This document shows positions 23,075 to 37,100 of a stretch of 64,000 nucleotides of DNA, piece after piece (position 1 is the first letter of the stretch; each line of letters starts with the position of its first letter). Both the position numbers and the translations under genes were made by a program. The notes below the pieces were generated by a model. The model did not search any database. It was not told the DNA's origin and saw only the letters and a program-made list of their open reading frames with translations. The stretch comes from Thamnaconus septentrionalis (Eukaryota; Chordata; Actinopteri; Tetraodontiformes; Monacanthidae). Location of the stretch: contig CM020518.1 of the NCBI GenBank assembly GCA_009823395.1, positions 12,644,501 through 12,708,500 of the forward strand, written 5' to 3'.

Positions 23075-24882
23075 CAATTGCTTTCACACAGAAAGTTCAG
23101 ATGTGGCTCATGTGCAAAACTACAATGGGCAAGGCCATTCTGGATTCCCACCATGGGTTCCAGGCATCACCTAGGCTTTAAACGCTACGTGGAAACTGGA
23201 ACCCGGGTCGGAACTCATCAGCTTCGCCGACGCCGCGTGAGGAAACTCGTGCGTGGCGGCACAAACTGGTCGTACCGGCTTTAACCAGTTTGACTGCGCA
23301 GTCTCCAGGGCTGACTCCGTTCAGGTCTCCCTCGGGGCCAATGCACAGAGTCGCAGCCACGGGCTTCCCAGTGGTCTTCAGCACCTCCACAGCCCACTCG
23401 GCCTCCTCCACGTGCTCAAAGTACTGGGGGGGTGGAGAAAAAAAGAAGCCCAGTCTGAAATGATTGCTTCTTTAAGCAGCATAGAATGGAGATAACGCAG
23501 TTGAGAAACCTTTGCATCAGCAAGATATCCATGCATCACACTCCAAACATTTAGAGCTGACACGGTTGTTTTTACAGGGTTTGGTTTTTTTTACAAGCTG
23601 TAGAACAACATGTATCATGGGAAATCTCCATCCATTAACCCCTTCACTGAAACCCCTACTTTGCAAGGCAATTTCCTGCGGCCCCAAGTTGGGGATGGGG
23701 GAGATGCAAAAAAAAACAAAACAAACAAAAAAAAAAAAACTACCAGCATCGCATCACGACTGACTCTGAAAGCCTCATGTGCCCCGAGTTCTTACTCGGA
23801 GGTGGTGGGAGGAGTTCGGTTGATTGTGATTACAGACCGAGGCCTTGTGGGCCTCACCCGTGTCCAATTATTTTGTGCATCGCGGACAGCGTACCTCCGC
23901 GATGAGGAAGTCCACGTTCTTCTTGACGAACACATCCAGCTGCTTCTTGAAGATGGACTTGACGTCGGCGTTGCTCTTGCAGCTCAGGTAGGACGGGGTC
24001 TGAGAGACCCCCCCGGCCACCAGGGCATCGCCCTCGTCGGCCACCTCCCGGGCCAGGTCGCAGGCTGCCTCGTTGATCTGCGCTCCCTGTTGGCCAGGAG
24101 ACCAGGACACACAACCATCTTTGTATCCCAGTTTATAAGTGCAAGTGCAAGTGCAAGTGCAAACAGCAACACCGAAAAACAAACAAAGCCTTTTATTCAT
24201 CAGGGACAAGTTCTAGGGTTCATCTGAGGACACTGCCACTCCCTTGACCGTGCAACAGCTGCGGCCTTCACTCACCGTGAAGCGCTGAGTGTTGCCCCTG
24301 TTCTCCAGCTTGTCGTCGCTGGCGTAGAAAGTGAACGTCTGCATGACGTTGGAGCCCGCCCTCAGGAACTCGCGGTGCAGCTGGCGCACTGCAACGCAAG
24401 GCGTTAGTATTGCGCACAAAAATGTGGGTGTTTGTTTTGTTGCAAGGCAGCATGCACTTCGAGTTTTACCGGCTTCGGGGTGCTCGGCGGCAGCCTCGGG
24501 CGTCCACGGTCCTGCTTGGACGTAACCTCTCTTCTCCAGGGCGAAGACGAAGCCTCCGTCCCCGATAACGATCTCGCCTGCATCCAGGCGCTCCAAAATG
24601 GTCTGCGTGCACACACAAACACACACACACACACAAAAAAAAAAGAAGCAAAGTGAAGTGCAAGCTTTTTATTTGATTTCCTTGGGGGAGGAAATGGAGA
24701 GGGTGCATTGTGTCAGCCTTTGGAGGGTGAGTGCGAGCATTTAACTGCAGGTCTGAGGCACGAAGTTGAAGTTGAACAAATAAAGCCGGATGCGCAACAA
24801 GTGACCGTGCAAAGCAACTCATCCGCCTGCTCTCCGCGTTGCTGTTTGCTCGACGGTTTCTTACCTTCTTTGCCGGGGCCAT
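21814..24882 (-). CDS. bhmt: Betaine-homocysteine S-methyltransferase (8 exons, 397 aa)
   Basis: Cytosolic Zn enzyme that moves a methyl group from betaine to homocysteine, giving dimethylglycine and methionine. Exons on the minus strand: 24882-24865, 24602-24470, 24388-24276, 24086-23895, 23423-23276, 22826-22644, 22312-22084 and 21991-21814. All junctions are GT/AG and phases close exactly to 1194 bp with TGA. The start ATG at 24882 gives MAPAKK then [17 protein letters not shown], matching the family. The TIM-barrel Hcy-binding domain fills most of the protein. Zn ligands are visible as Cys210 in GINCHFDP and Cys292/Cys293 in GGCCGFEP. The C-terminal oligomerisation arm ends [10 protein letters not shown]. 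Length is close to the usual 400-407 aa, slightly short at the N-terminus. It lies head-to-head with dmgdh, which uses its product. Partial copies of this gene occur in the tandem array to the left. Confidence 0.97.
23045..23072. repeat. Poly(A) tract in bhmt intron 5
   Basis: About 28 A residues in a row on the plus strand (T on the bhmt coding strand), between bhmt exons 6 and 5. Confidence 0.9.
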
Positions 24883-24974
24883 GATGAGTGCGAGCAGCGA
24901 CCGTGCAAACTTTTCCTCAGCTACCGCGCGTCCCAGTCAGTCTGGAGAGGATTTGTTTCATGCGCACATGCTGC

Positions 24975-24981
24975 ATTTATA
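24975..24981 (-). promoter_or_regulatory. bhmt: bhmt TATA box
   Basis: TATAAAT on the minus strand, 93-99 bp upstream of the bhmt ATG. Transcription would start near 24945-24950, leaving a 5' UTR of about 65 nt. Confidence 0.65.
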
Positions 24982-25572
24982 ATCCAGGGGAGGGTGTGGT
25001 GTTCCTGATGTCACTCTGGACCCGCCTTTCCTCATCATCAGCTCCTCTGTTTTTTTTTCTCTGCCCTCTTCTTGGGGGTGGAAGAAAAAAAATCTTTGCA
25101 TGTTTGCTCAGGATTTTAAATTGTTCAACCAGCCGAGATTTACAGCTTCTCTTGGTGGAAAACAAGCAGGCAGACATAAAATGGAAAGTGTGGACATAAC
25201 CGAATACAAGGCAGTTAAATAGAAAACAGATCATGTTTTTAATATTGCACCTTTTTAAAGAATTTTTGAAAGCATAGTTGTTGGTAAGGTAAAGAATAAA
25301 ACATTTTTAGTGAAACTCATGACTCTTTCGTTGAGAAACAGAGGGAGTTAAATTAAACTAAACTGAACTTTTAAAAAAAAAAAAAATCTTGCAGTTATTC
25401 TGTTTCATTTTTTTTTCTCAATGTTCAGAATTTCAAACTTAACTTCTTGCCATGTGGACATTTAGGGATGGCGGCAGCCAATCGTCTACCTCCAGTGAAC
25501 ACAATCCTCTTCATCCTTTTCCCTCAGACCAACTAACTTCCTTTTCTCTTTCACTGCATCCATGCATTTTCA

Positions 25573-25794
25573 CTATACTCTTCCACCAGTCCTGCCTTCC
25601 TGTACCAGCTTCATCCTCCTGCCCACACATTCACCGTCTTTCCTCTGGACGTCTTCAAACCATCTCAGTTTTGCCATTTCTAGATTCATCTCCAAAGCAT
25701 CGAGCATCGCTCTTATGTCCCTCTGAGGACCATCAATCTTGTTGCAGTTGTTGAAGAAGTTGTTGCAGAATATAATTATTCTAAACCTCTCCAT
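25573..25794 (-). mobile_element. LINE-type reverse transcriptase C-terminal fragment
   Basis: The minus strand reads LRWFEDVQRKDGECVGRRM, close to the LRWFGHVxRRD motif found near the C-terminal end of many non-LTR retrotransposon reverse transcriptases. Only this tail remains. The motif match is from memory. Confidence 0.5.
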
Positions 25795-26411
25795 TGACTA
25801 AATCTCTCTGTTTATACCCGCGCTCCATGTTGCTCATTGCGTCATCCGACAACTTACACAAACTTTCCCCAAACAGTCCATCAAATAAACAGACGCTCAC
25901 AGGCCAGAACTAAAGAGAGACCCCTACCCCAGCGCACAAGCTGGGATTGTTCAGCCACAGTTACCACGGCGACGATGAGCGACGCAGCCAAGATCAACTC
26001 CCCACAAACAACTTTGGTATGTTGGACTATGGGAGTAATGGGGCCAGAGAGGGTTGTCCTTAAATAACCCAGGGCAGGTCTTCATGGAAAAACTGCACAC
26101 AGATTCATTTCCAGCATGTTTGTTTTTCAGGATCACGATCAGAACTTTGTCACTTTGTGGCTTAATTATTAAGAAAAGAAATACAGCCCGCCATGGTTAT
26201 GCGTCACTTTAAAACTTCAGGACACATTTAGAAGTATCTGTATCATAGAGAGAAAACTGTTTAGAAGCATTGTCACCCTCACATGCTGTGATGGCACTTG
26301 CATGTGAACAATATGAATTGACTTGATGGCACTGATGCAATGATGAGTAAAGAGGACAATGTAAAAAAAAAAAAATTTCAAATAAAAACACTTTAATCAG
26401 TTTTGTTGAAA

Positions 26412-26565
26412 AGACAATTGTCTTTGTTCTTCAGCCATCTGCAGTTGTCACATCAAATTCTTCGTCCATCTTAAACTTGACCTCTGTGGTCTTTGAAAGT
26501 GCCTTCAGATGTCATTGTGATGACACCACCAAGTTTGGCGTAGATGCAGGTTGACTGCAGCAACC
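26412..26565 (-). pseudogene. Fatty-acid-binding-protein-like exon relic
   Basis: The minus strand reads TCIYAKLGGVITMTSEGTFK, then after a one-base frame change TTEVKFKMDEEFDVTTADG, a TGA stop, then RTKTIV. This is the FABP exon 2 signature (ITxxxxTFKxTExxFKxxEEFDxTTADxRxxK). The frameshift and stop make it dead. Whether it is a retrocopy or a stray exon cannot be told, because only about 150 bp is recognisable. Confidence 0.6.
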
Positions 26566-27675
26566 CAAAGAAAATGATCAAATACAGAAAAGCCACCAAA
26601 AACATGAAACTAACAGCGAATTTAAAATTAACTGGACAAACTCAAGACCTGACAGTGGAAGCAGACAAAGGCCACGATGGAATCGTCTTTGAGAGCATGA
26701 GTAGCAATTTGCTTCATTTGAAAATGAAAGGCGGCAGCTAAAGCTAGCCGGAGTCACTCAGGAGAATATTGACTGCATATGGTCTATCAGGGAATGTGAG
26801 CGTTGACCCGTTGGTGGCAGTAGAGAGAAGACTATCCCCTAAGGCCATGAGGATTTAACCCATGGCCCCTGGCAGCATACATGTTATCTGATAACGTCAT
26901 CCATCTTCTATACCTGCTTTCTCCTACATTCGAGGCCACAGGGCTTTGCTGGGGCCTCTCCCAGCTGTCTGTGGGCAAAGACAGGGTTTCACCCTGTAGA
27001 AAGTCTGATGATAACATTTGCAAGTAAGTTGCATGTTGTGAACCTAGTGCCAGACTCGGTGTTTACATCAAGAACATGCCGAGGGACCCTCACTCTCTGT
27101 ATTGTGGCGGTGCTGAATAACTTTCTTTACCCCCACCCCACCCACCCACCTTTGACAGCCGACACTCAGTCCTGCGCCCACCCTGGAGTTGATCTTCTGA
27201 TGTGCGAAGGTCCCCCCCCACCAACACCACCAAAGTGTCCTGTGCTCGACTTCTAGCCCGTCGTGGTGTTTTTATATGTCCATCCTCTGAGATGAGAAAA
27301 GTCCAGTTCAGACCTGATGCAGCCTTTTCTGCGAGGGTTGGGGGTTGTGTTGCAATAAAAGGCTCAAAGAGCTCACACAGATAAATGTCTCCGCGCCGCT
27401 CGGACTGGATGGAACAGGCTGAGCCTTTCGCCCGCTGTTTATCTATTAGTTACATGATGGGACCGAATTAACTGGAGCACGACGAGAAGATGCAGCGGCT
27501 CATTGACAGACATTAATTTTCACTTGTAGTACCAGCCCAGACACGCCTTGTTCCCAGTGAGATTTTGCAACAACAACAAGCGGAGTGGAGAATTTTTATA
27601 AAGGTGTCCGTGTCCCATGAGCGATTAGTCTAAAACTTTTTTGGAAAGTGGATAGTGGGTGGACACTAGAAGCAT

Positions 27676-27691
27676 GATACATGTGTTTATG

Positions 27692-27725
<34 letters not shown>

Positions 27726-27745
27726 AATATATTTTTATATATGTG
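27676..27745. repeat. TA-rich microsatellite
   Basis: Runs of (TA)n with interruptions, in the dmgdh upstream region. Confidence 0.85.
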
Positions 27746-28119
27746 AAATGGCAATTGCATTATTTGATTGCTATTTTAAAAAAAAAATAAAAAAAATAAA
27801 AATAAAAATCAATACAAAAATAATGAAAAGGAAAAGGAAGAAAAAGTTTCCAGTTGCAGTTGCAGCTGCGGGGTTCCGTGACCTACATTCGCAGCCACTG
27901 GCACCTACAGTGTTAACTCGGCTGAGGGTTGACCCGGGTAAAGTTTCGACCCGGACTTGTGGGCGTGCCAAAGCGCGTGTCACAGCCGTAAGCGGGATAT
28001 GTGCGCGGCTAAATTGAGACGCCGCCGTCGTGCAGGGATCCACAGGTAGAAGTTGCCGGTTGCTGGTTTTCTATGCTGCGGCGGGTCTCGCACTGATTGA
28101 ACGAGCTGCCACAGACACC

Positions 28120-31100
28120 ATGTCGCGGATATTGCAGCTGGTCAGCCTGCAGCTGCGCAGGGAGCTGCCCGCGTGCGGGGGGGTCGCGCGGCATCCTGCG
28201 AGGACCATCTGCTGCACGGCGAGGAGACGCGCCGAGGAAAGGTGAGTTAGTTGGGGTCGGCGTCTGCGGCGCAAGGCTGCAGAAAAGCGCAGTGGCGGAG
28301 CTTGAGGCGGCCACAGGGTGAGATCATGGCTGACATAGCGGTGGTAATAAGTAAATACCTCAGATGACCACATGACTGTATTTTCTTTTTTAATTACTGT
28401 AATTGTTAGTGTGGTTGTTTGTATTCATGTTCATTCATCAATTACAGGACAGCAAATCTTTACCAATGTTGACGTTAATCATAAACGTATGTCATCTTGT
28501 TCCTTCTGTGTTAGGATTCGGGTGAGTGTAACATCACATTTCATCCTTGATTGTCTTGTTTCCACCTAGAACAAAATTCAGGCCGATCATCAAGTCAAAA
28601 ATACATTATACATATTAAATATGTACATATATTAATACATATAAAGAAAATGCTGTACGTCAATGAACAAAGACCTGACTTGAGATGCTGTAGTGCGGAA
28701 GTGTAAGACCTTTTGTCGAATTATCCCTCTGCAATGGGGTGGCTACTACCTAGCTCCACCCTTGGACTAGCGGAGTGCAATCTCCAGTGAGCAATGGTCA
28801 CCGTGAAAAGTGCACATTTGGTGAATGCATGTGAAACTATGGAAGGGCTGTTGTGGTTGATGACAGTTCAGACTCTTATCACTTTTTGCAGGAACTACCA
28901 CATGCTTGCCGTGGCGCGCTATCATCACAGTGCTGAGGTTCACTCATGGACTGGTGCATGCTGCAGCTGTTTGTTAAGTTTCCCTTCCCTCGCACTGTCT
29001 GTGTTCTAGCGATGCAGCCTCAGCCCTGAGGAAGAGGTGGAAGGACACGGCGGACACGGTCATCGTCGGCGGAGGATGCGTTGGCACCAGCATCGCTTAC
29101 CACCTGGCCAAGGGTGGCATGAAGGACGTGGTGCTGCTGGAGAAGTCCGAGCTGACGGCTGGATCCACCTGGCACGCTGTACGTCTCGGCAGAGTTGACG
29201 TTTTTTTTCCCAACAGTCGGCCGAGGTGAAGGCTGGAAATGGCGAAATGCACCTTGATGATTGGGTTAACCCGACTGTTCTCCTGTCGTATTTTCCATCC
29301 ATCAACTGAGACTGAGGTGGTCTCTGTTTTTGTTTTCGTATTTGCCCCTAAGCATGTGATCAGACTTCCTGCATCCTATAAGTTCTTTGTGTTGAGTGTT
29401 GAGCATTTAGTATCAACAGGTCTGGAAATGAACTGGTGAATAGTTCAGTCCAAGTGCTTCCATGTTTCAGTTTTCCCATTTTTTCCCCCCTCTAGACTGT
29501 CGCAAAACACTTTGTTATATTTTTGAATATACTGTATCTGGATATTATCATTTAAATGGTAAAGACTGAAGGATGCAACACCTGTAGTTCCACACGTATC
29601 CCCTTCAAACATTTGGGAGGCTCAGGACAGCATTTAGCATTTAACTGACAAGCTTCTTCGCTGTTGCTTGTTGGTATAAAAAAATAGCTGGAAGCTTTAA
29701 ACAGAGAGTTAAACACACCGTTTTCTGGGGACCACAGAGGGTTTTTGAATAATTGATCACATGAAGCTGCACTGGAGTCTTGTATTGTATAAGTATAAAA
29801 TTAGAACTTGGTTACACAGTGTACAGTAGTTTTTTTGCTGCAGACTATTGCCACTCTTGAATACATGTTTTTGCACGTTGTCAGGTGCTTCGATTCCCAC
29901 CCTCCCTTGGACAAACAGCAGGTTGTTTGTCCTTTTTCAGGTCTTTAACCTGCAGTGTCGCCAGCCAGACTGGACTGAAACCTGACAGGCTGGGCTGTAA
30001 GTTGCCAGAGAGGTGTCAATGAGGAAGGGGGGCGGTAAAACAAAACAACAAAGAGTTCTGATTGGTTCCTCCTCCTCAGCGAAAGTGTTTACAGCTGTCG
30101 TTGTCCACTTAGCAGCAGCATTAGCAGCAGCAACAGCAGCAGTGCACCGAGTGGGACAGCTGCTGGAGGCATCTGAGGTCTTGACCCACTTCCCGCTCAC
30201 CACTCAGGACTCCATCACTATTAATACATGTGACACGTCATTGGCCAGCTACTATACAGTACAAGCGGCAAGGCTGAAGTCCAGCCCGGGTTGGGCCTGC
30301 ACTCAGGACAGGTTGAAGGTCTAGTGTGTGGTGGGGCTGTGGAAAGCCTCAGTAATGTGCACACTTTACTCAGAGGCCATCAGTCAGTGAGAATAGACAA
30401 ATGTTTGGTATGGCAGAGGAAATGTTCCGCTTTTCAACATGTTGCACCGGCATGTTTGACCGCAAGAGTTGAGAACAATCAAGCTGACAATTGACTCTGC
30501 AGGGTTGCTTTTTGCAATTTGCACCAAAATAAAAAGTTGCCTCACAGTGTCGGGTTATAGGAAGGGTGTCAGGTTTATTCCTGTTTTTGTGCCATGCGTA
30601 CAGATTTGGTTCCATTGTCCTTGCTGGCAATGTTGAAGAATGTGAGACAGGGAAAGCTACTAGCTTGCTAAAGTCCCCTTGATTGTCACATCCCAAAGGA
30701 TGTGAAATTTGCCCATTCACTGGCAGTGGTGAGCAGCAGCAGTGCCACACTCAGGAATCGGTGGATGATTTAACCCCCAAGGCCAACCCCTTACACTGAG
30801 TGCCAAGCAAGGAGGCAATGGGGACCATTTTCATAGTCTTTGGTATGACCCTGCTGGGGTCATACCAACATTTCGTGGTGGTGGACACTAAACCAATGGA
30901 CCACTGACCTGGGATGTCCAAATACAAAAAGAGAAGAAATTTTGAATGTTCCAAATTTTCCAGAAGACCCCAATGCCACTTTGAATTATTGTACCTATGT
31001 ACCCCTATGCTTGTTTTGTCTTTTTCGCTTCAGGCCGGGCTGACGACATATTACCATCCAGGCATTAACCTGAAGAAAGTCCACTATGACAGCATTAAGT

Positions 31101-34100
31101 TATACGAGTCCCTGGAGGCTGAAACTGGACAGGTGAGCTCCTTTTGCTCGGCCTTCAGAAAGTCTGATGCATCGGTCTGTGGACCTCTCTCACTCCAACC
31201 CCTCCATTTGCAGGCAGTGGGGTTCCACCAACCTGGCAGCGTCCGGATCGCTTCCACTGCGGCTCGAGTGGATGAGATGAAGTATCAGATGACCCGCACC
31301 CACTGGCACGTGACTGAGCAGTATCTGATCGGGCCGGAGAAAGTCCAGGAACTCTTCCCTCTCCTCAACATGGACAAGGTCCGTACTGACCCTTGTGCCG
31401 TTCCAAATCACCACTGTGTGTTTGATGCTGCTGAGGGATGAGATCATTTTGTTCCTCACATTAGGTTCTGGTGATTCCAAATCATATTCTGGACATTGAG
31501 TCCAGTGTCCCAATATTAGCAGAAGTGACGCTGGCTTTACATCTTTGTAGTCTGCTACCTTTTTACAAAATGACAACTCTCTCCAAAAAAGCTGTTTCTC
31601 CAGTCTAGTGGACGGGAAGGGACGACTGTTAGATCTCATTCTACGTCCTTCAAGCAAACATTTCATCAGCCGCCAAAACATGCTTGCTTAACCCAACAGT
31701 GCAAATCAATTGGAAGCAATCTCGATTTGGAGAATATGAGCACCTTGTTTAGCTTGCAGTTCTTTTAACCTGTATGCCATAATTCCAAATTTTCTAATTT
31801 GACCAATGTTTTTTGGTTCTGAATGCCCCACTGCGCAGTTTGGCAACCATGTTCCTCCCATGATGGTTCCCAAAATCAGTCGTGACGAGAAGGTTTGTGT
31901 TGACTTGCAGGTGTTGTCAGGGTTGTACACGCCAGGGGACGGACACATTGACCCCTACTCTTTGACAATGGCTCTGGCCGCTGGCGCTCGTATGTACGGA
32001 GCCCAAATCTACAACCCGGCTCCGGTGACGGCGCTCAAACCCACCGCAGACGGCAAGTGGGATGTCGGGACCCCTCACGGGACCATCCGCGCCAATCGCG
32101 TCGTCAACGCCACAGGTCTGTGCTTCAACGTTCTGATCTCAAAAAAACGATTTTCCTGCCTTTGAAAATTTGGTTGAAGGTTGAAGGTTTTATTTTTTTT
32201 CCTTTTAAAGGGATATCTTACCCCAAATTCATGTTTTGCTCATTTACTGCTCATCTCTTTGTGGATTCAGGCCAATATGACCATTCTGACATTTCACAGA
32301 TGCAAACAATTCCAACTCATACGACTAGCATTTATCCGTGTGAATAATAACGACAGGAGATGAACGTGTCTTGTTGCTGCTTGTTGCTGCTTGCATGGAC
32401 ATGTCTGGAATGCATCGCTGCCAGTCCGGTTTGACTGGCCCTGTTCATACCATATGTACATCCATAATTCACATGCAGGCAAATTCTGCATGCACGATTG
32501 GAAATCGTAGCAAATGGCAAGAGAGTCTGAGCCCGAGTAGTAAAATGCATGAAGCGTTTTTTTTTGGGTGCAGTATCCCATTAAAAGAATGCTTTCAATT
32601 TCCTATCTTGTGATACACAAGGCAATGACAAGAACAAAAGAAAAAAAAACCCGACCCAACAGCATTTTAAAGGTTAATCTTCACATTAAACATCCTCTAC
32701 GGATCCGGCCCCAAAGCAAAACACGTCCTGCAGTCTAGTTTCATGTTATCTTGCGGACGTTCTATAACTGGAGACCTTTGCCCACACAGACCACTGCAGG
32801 CAGTTCAGGGCAGGGGGGCCACGGCTTAAACTGGGTCATACCAGTTCTGGTGGGATTTCGTTGGCAAAGGCTCCTTTCATCCCGTCTGCTGTGCCTTGTT
32901 TATTTGGCAGCCCTCAGGAATTTGATTTACTCTGTCCAGGGAGGAAGTTGTGTAAGAGGTACAGTGTCGGCCTCTCTCTGAAGCGAAGGGTGAAAGGGAA
33001 CCCGTGGGTCAAAATGGCAGCTGCAGCTCAAGCCTACAAATACTTCAAAATGCATGATTAAGAACTCAGCTAAGCAGGTATCTTAGGAAAACTTGTCTTT
33101 CGTTTTTATTTCGAGTTTTCTCCCATAACTTTCCCGCTGAGCTTACGCTCTGCCGAGCGTCCCGTTGGCCTGCTGCCCTCGCTGCGTCGGTCAGCAAAAG
33201 CAAACAGCTCCGGTTTCATCCAATCTGGAAGCGGCAGCAGATCCACTCCTCCTGACACACTTACTGATTTTTTTTTTCCACTTTTTTTTTGCTGCTCTTT
33301 GTTCCTATGGACGGAAATGTCAGACTGATAGATAGAACAGAGCGTTGCAAGAAACAACTCAAGCCAACCTTTGTTAAATAACCTCTGCGAACCCCCCAAC
33401 CCCCGAGAATCTCGTACATTTCTGTTCCCAACTTCCAACTCGCGCCCCTGCAGAGCCTCCTCCTGAGCCGTAGCTACGCCTTTTGTCCAGGGACCCTCTT
33501 TTTCACTGATTCGGATGCACTGTTGAAACCCCACGAAATGTTGCCTTGAACTCCAGGTGTCAGCATGGACATAGGTCAAAGGTCATTGCTGGAACATCAC
33601 CCCAGCTGGGATGAGTTGCAGTAGATAACTCGAAGATTGTTTTTTTGGACCAGTGGGCGCTGCAAAGTTTTTAAAGTGATAATCCTAACACTGCAGAGAA
33701 AGGTAACACTGTATGAATAAGGATTTTACTACTTCTGCCACCTCCCAGTATTTATTATCTTTATCTATCAAGTCATATCAGGTGTTGACGGCTTCTACTG
33801 AACTGGTATTGTTCACCGCGTCAAGTCCGTCGCTCATCAAGTAGCCGTGAGAGTTTTTTTTGTTGATGGTGTCGGTCCAGTAAAAAGCTGCTTGAGGACA
33901 GCGGCGGCACAGAGGTCAACAGGTTGAGCTGCAGCCTGCCCCGAGTGTCCCACTCGCAGCAGCTGAGTCGGCACAAAACATTCGCACAGGCCATTAAGTG
34001 TCCCACTTTTGGTAATCAAAACAAAGTGCAGCCGCGGCCTCTGCTACGCTCCACACGGAGATGATGATTAACCAGCTGGCTAGCGCAGGGGTCGAGTTGA

Positions 34101-37100
34101 TAAATCGTCCAGGCTGACACAGTTGGTGGAGATCAGAAGGAAAAGAGATTACCAAAAAAAATAAAAAATAATCGGTGACTGTTGACACTTGATCCGCTGG
34201 ATCAGCACAACCTCGTTGAATATGTGCCGCTTCAGTAACTCTTACTGCTGCTGTGTTGACTTTTCCTTTAAAAAAAAAAAAATCATCAGGTAAACCCTGA
34301 GGTTTTTGTCACTTAATTCTGGAAGGTTAATTGACAATTGACAACTTTAGTTTAAGGGAATTATAAAAAAAAATGAATTAACGCTTGTCTTGATTCTTCT
34401 GAAGATCTGTGGGCCAACACATCTGTGGGCCTGGATATATAATGTATAAACAGCAAACTACTAAAACTAAAAAAAAAAAAAGGTGTGTGTCTGTGTTGCA
34501 TAATACGAACTCTGCAGACCGACTGCTACCGCTGAGCACAATGGGAAGCTCTGTTTTCTCCAATGGAAAGCTTGTAAAAACACGGCTCCACCTCCGCAGT
34601 ATGTGCAGTAGAGTGGGGGATGGTCTGCCTAAATTTAAAAAAATAAAAAATAAAAAAAAGCATCCACTGAACAACATGTTTTGGAAAAATCCAAACTCTC
34701 CTCCTTCTTTCTAAATTTAATCCTGCAAATGTTTGGCCGTCGAACAGGAGATCACTGTGCAATTTACAAGGCGTTTGTTTTTCTTACGTGCACTTTTGAT
34801 TTCAGGAGAGTCGAAAGACGCCGCTCATTTGTTGCCATGCATGCGTGACGATCACTTGGGCTACGTCACAGAAGTCAAAGAAAACCCTGCAAAATTCATA
34901 CGTGTTCATAATTCAGATGTTTGTTTTTACGTTTTGGCGCTCCAGGTTTCTGGGCGCGGGAGGTGGGCCAGATGATCGGGTTCGACCACCCCACCATCCC
35001 CGTGCACCACCAGTACGTCGTGACGGCGACCGTACCCGAGGTGAAGGCCTTGAAGACGGAGCTGGCCGTGATCCGAGACCTGGAGGCCTCCTACTACCTG
35101 CGTCAGGAGAGAGACGGCCTGCTTTTCGGCCCCTACGAGAAGGAGGAGAAGATGAAGCTGCAGGACTCCTGGGTCAGAGACGGAGTTCCACCGGGTGAGG
35201 GAACATCTTCGGCCGCAGAAACTTGTCAATGGAATGACATCACTGGAATTTGGATGGTTCTTTTGCTTTTCTTTCCCCTCCAGAGATGTGAACCAAAGTC
35301 AACCCTTTGTGATGTCACAAAGGGCACCGATACCTCTCTTGGGCATCGCGGCACCACGCCCAGTCAAATGTTCGGACGACCCTGAAGCTCAGCACTGCCG
35401 AGTGTTTTAGGGGCGGCTGTGAACAGAGGGCTAAGTGCGTCGTCTCTTTGCAGGTTTCGGGAAGGAGCTGTTTGAGTCGGACCTGGACAGGATAATGGAG
35501 CACGTTGAGATGGCCATGGAGATGGTGCCCGTGCTGAAGAAAGCAGACATCATCAACATCGTGTCGGGACCGATCACGTACACGCCTGACCTCCTGCCAA
35601 TGGTGGGGCCGCACCAAGGAGTTCGCAACTACTGGACTGCCATTGGCTTCGGGTACGCGTTGCTCATAGAGGAGTGTGTTATCTTTAATCTGTTGATGAT
35701 TCCCTAAATTTCAACAAGCTTTTTTTTTTCTTCTCTTTCTCTTCCCCAGCTACGGTGTGATCCACGCTGGCGGCATCGGCAAGTTCCTGAGCGACTGGAT
35801 CAGGAACGGCGAGCCGCCCTACGACCTGATCGAGTGCGACCCCAACCGCTACGGCAAGTGGGCGGACGTCCCCTTCATGTGCGCCAAGGCACGGGAGTCC
35901 TACGGCTTCAACAACGTGGGTAAGAAAGGATGGTGCCGGAGATCCACCACTCCTCCACCCGCTGCCTCTCCCTCACTCCCTCGCCCGTGATCCCCTCCAG
36001 TCGGTTACCCCAAGGAGGAGCGTTTCGCCGGGCGGCCCACCTACCGGAGGAGCGGCGTCCACGATCTGCTGAAAGGCAAATGCTCCATGGGCTTCCACAC
36101 CGGCTGGGAGCAGCCTCACTGGTTCCACAAACCCGGGGACGACGTGGGATACAAGTGAGGCTTCCCGTTAGATGGCAGTTACAACTGCAGCATACTTTTG
36201 ATTGAGTTTACGCCTACTGCTCCTTTGTGGCCACTTTTTCTTCTTCACTCATTTATTTTTTTGTCGTCAATTTGCTGCATTTTCTTTTTTCCCCGTCGCA
36301 TGCAAAGAACCCATGAGTTTTTTGGAGGCTTGCAGTCAACTGCAGTTTACCAAAGGGGAAAAAAAAAGCGTGAAGTTACTTTAACAGAAACCGATTTTAA
36401 AGACAGGACAGCTGCCAGCAGTCCGTAAATCTACACGGTCCTGGATTTCCTGAGATGATCTGTCTGTCGTCTGGCTCGCAGCCCAAGCCACAACAGCAGC
36501 GGCAGCTGCAGCTGAAGCCAGTTGGCCGTCTCAGCTGCACGCTCGGATCAAAACTGTGTCGAGCGAAAGCCGTACTCGATCGTCGGCGGCTCTGCTACTT
36601 TCCCCAAAGCAACTTATTCATTTTGCTAACGTCCAACCAGGAAGTGTTTTCAATTCCATAACCAAACAGCTGCCCTACTAGATGTGACAAGTGGCACAAG
36701 TGTCTCCAAAGTCTGGCTACTGGTAAACCACAGTAGTTTATCTTGCAGTAGCTGCAGTTTTATCAGAAGGGAGTGGCACAGTCCAACTTGAAGGAGGATA
36801 ATGGTACTCATGGCTTCTCTTTGTGTGTGTGTGTGTGGGGAGTATTTTCAGTATCTTCTGACTGGCTTTGAAAAGAGTTAAGCCAAATATTACAGAGTAC
36901 ACTGGCTCCTGGCCAAATGAACCAAAAAGATTTTGGAAAAAGAGCAGTGTGCCGTCTTATCTTCGACTCTTCCGGTAACCGCGTTCTCCTGTGTGGCGCT
37001 CAGGCCCAGTTTCAGACGCACCAACTGGTTCGGGCCAGTCGGCCGAGAGTGTAAGCTGGTGATGGAGAAGGTGGGAGTGATCGACCTGACGCCTTTCGGA

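Larger units (their letters stand above)
24983..28119. other. Divergent bhmt/dmgdh intergenic region
   Basis: About 3.1 kb between the two oppositely transcribed genes. It contains a LINE-like fragment, a FABP-like relic, a TA microsatellite (about 27676-27745) and A-rich tracts. From about 27860 the sequence becomes CpG-richer toward the dmgdh start, fitting its promoter and 5' UTR. No intact gene is seen. Confidence 0.7.
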
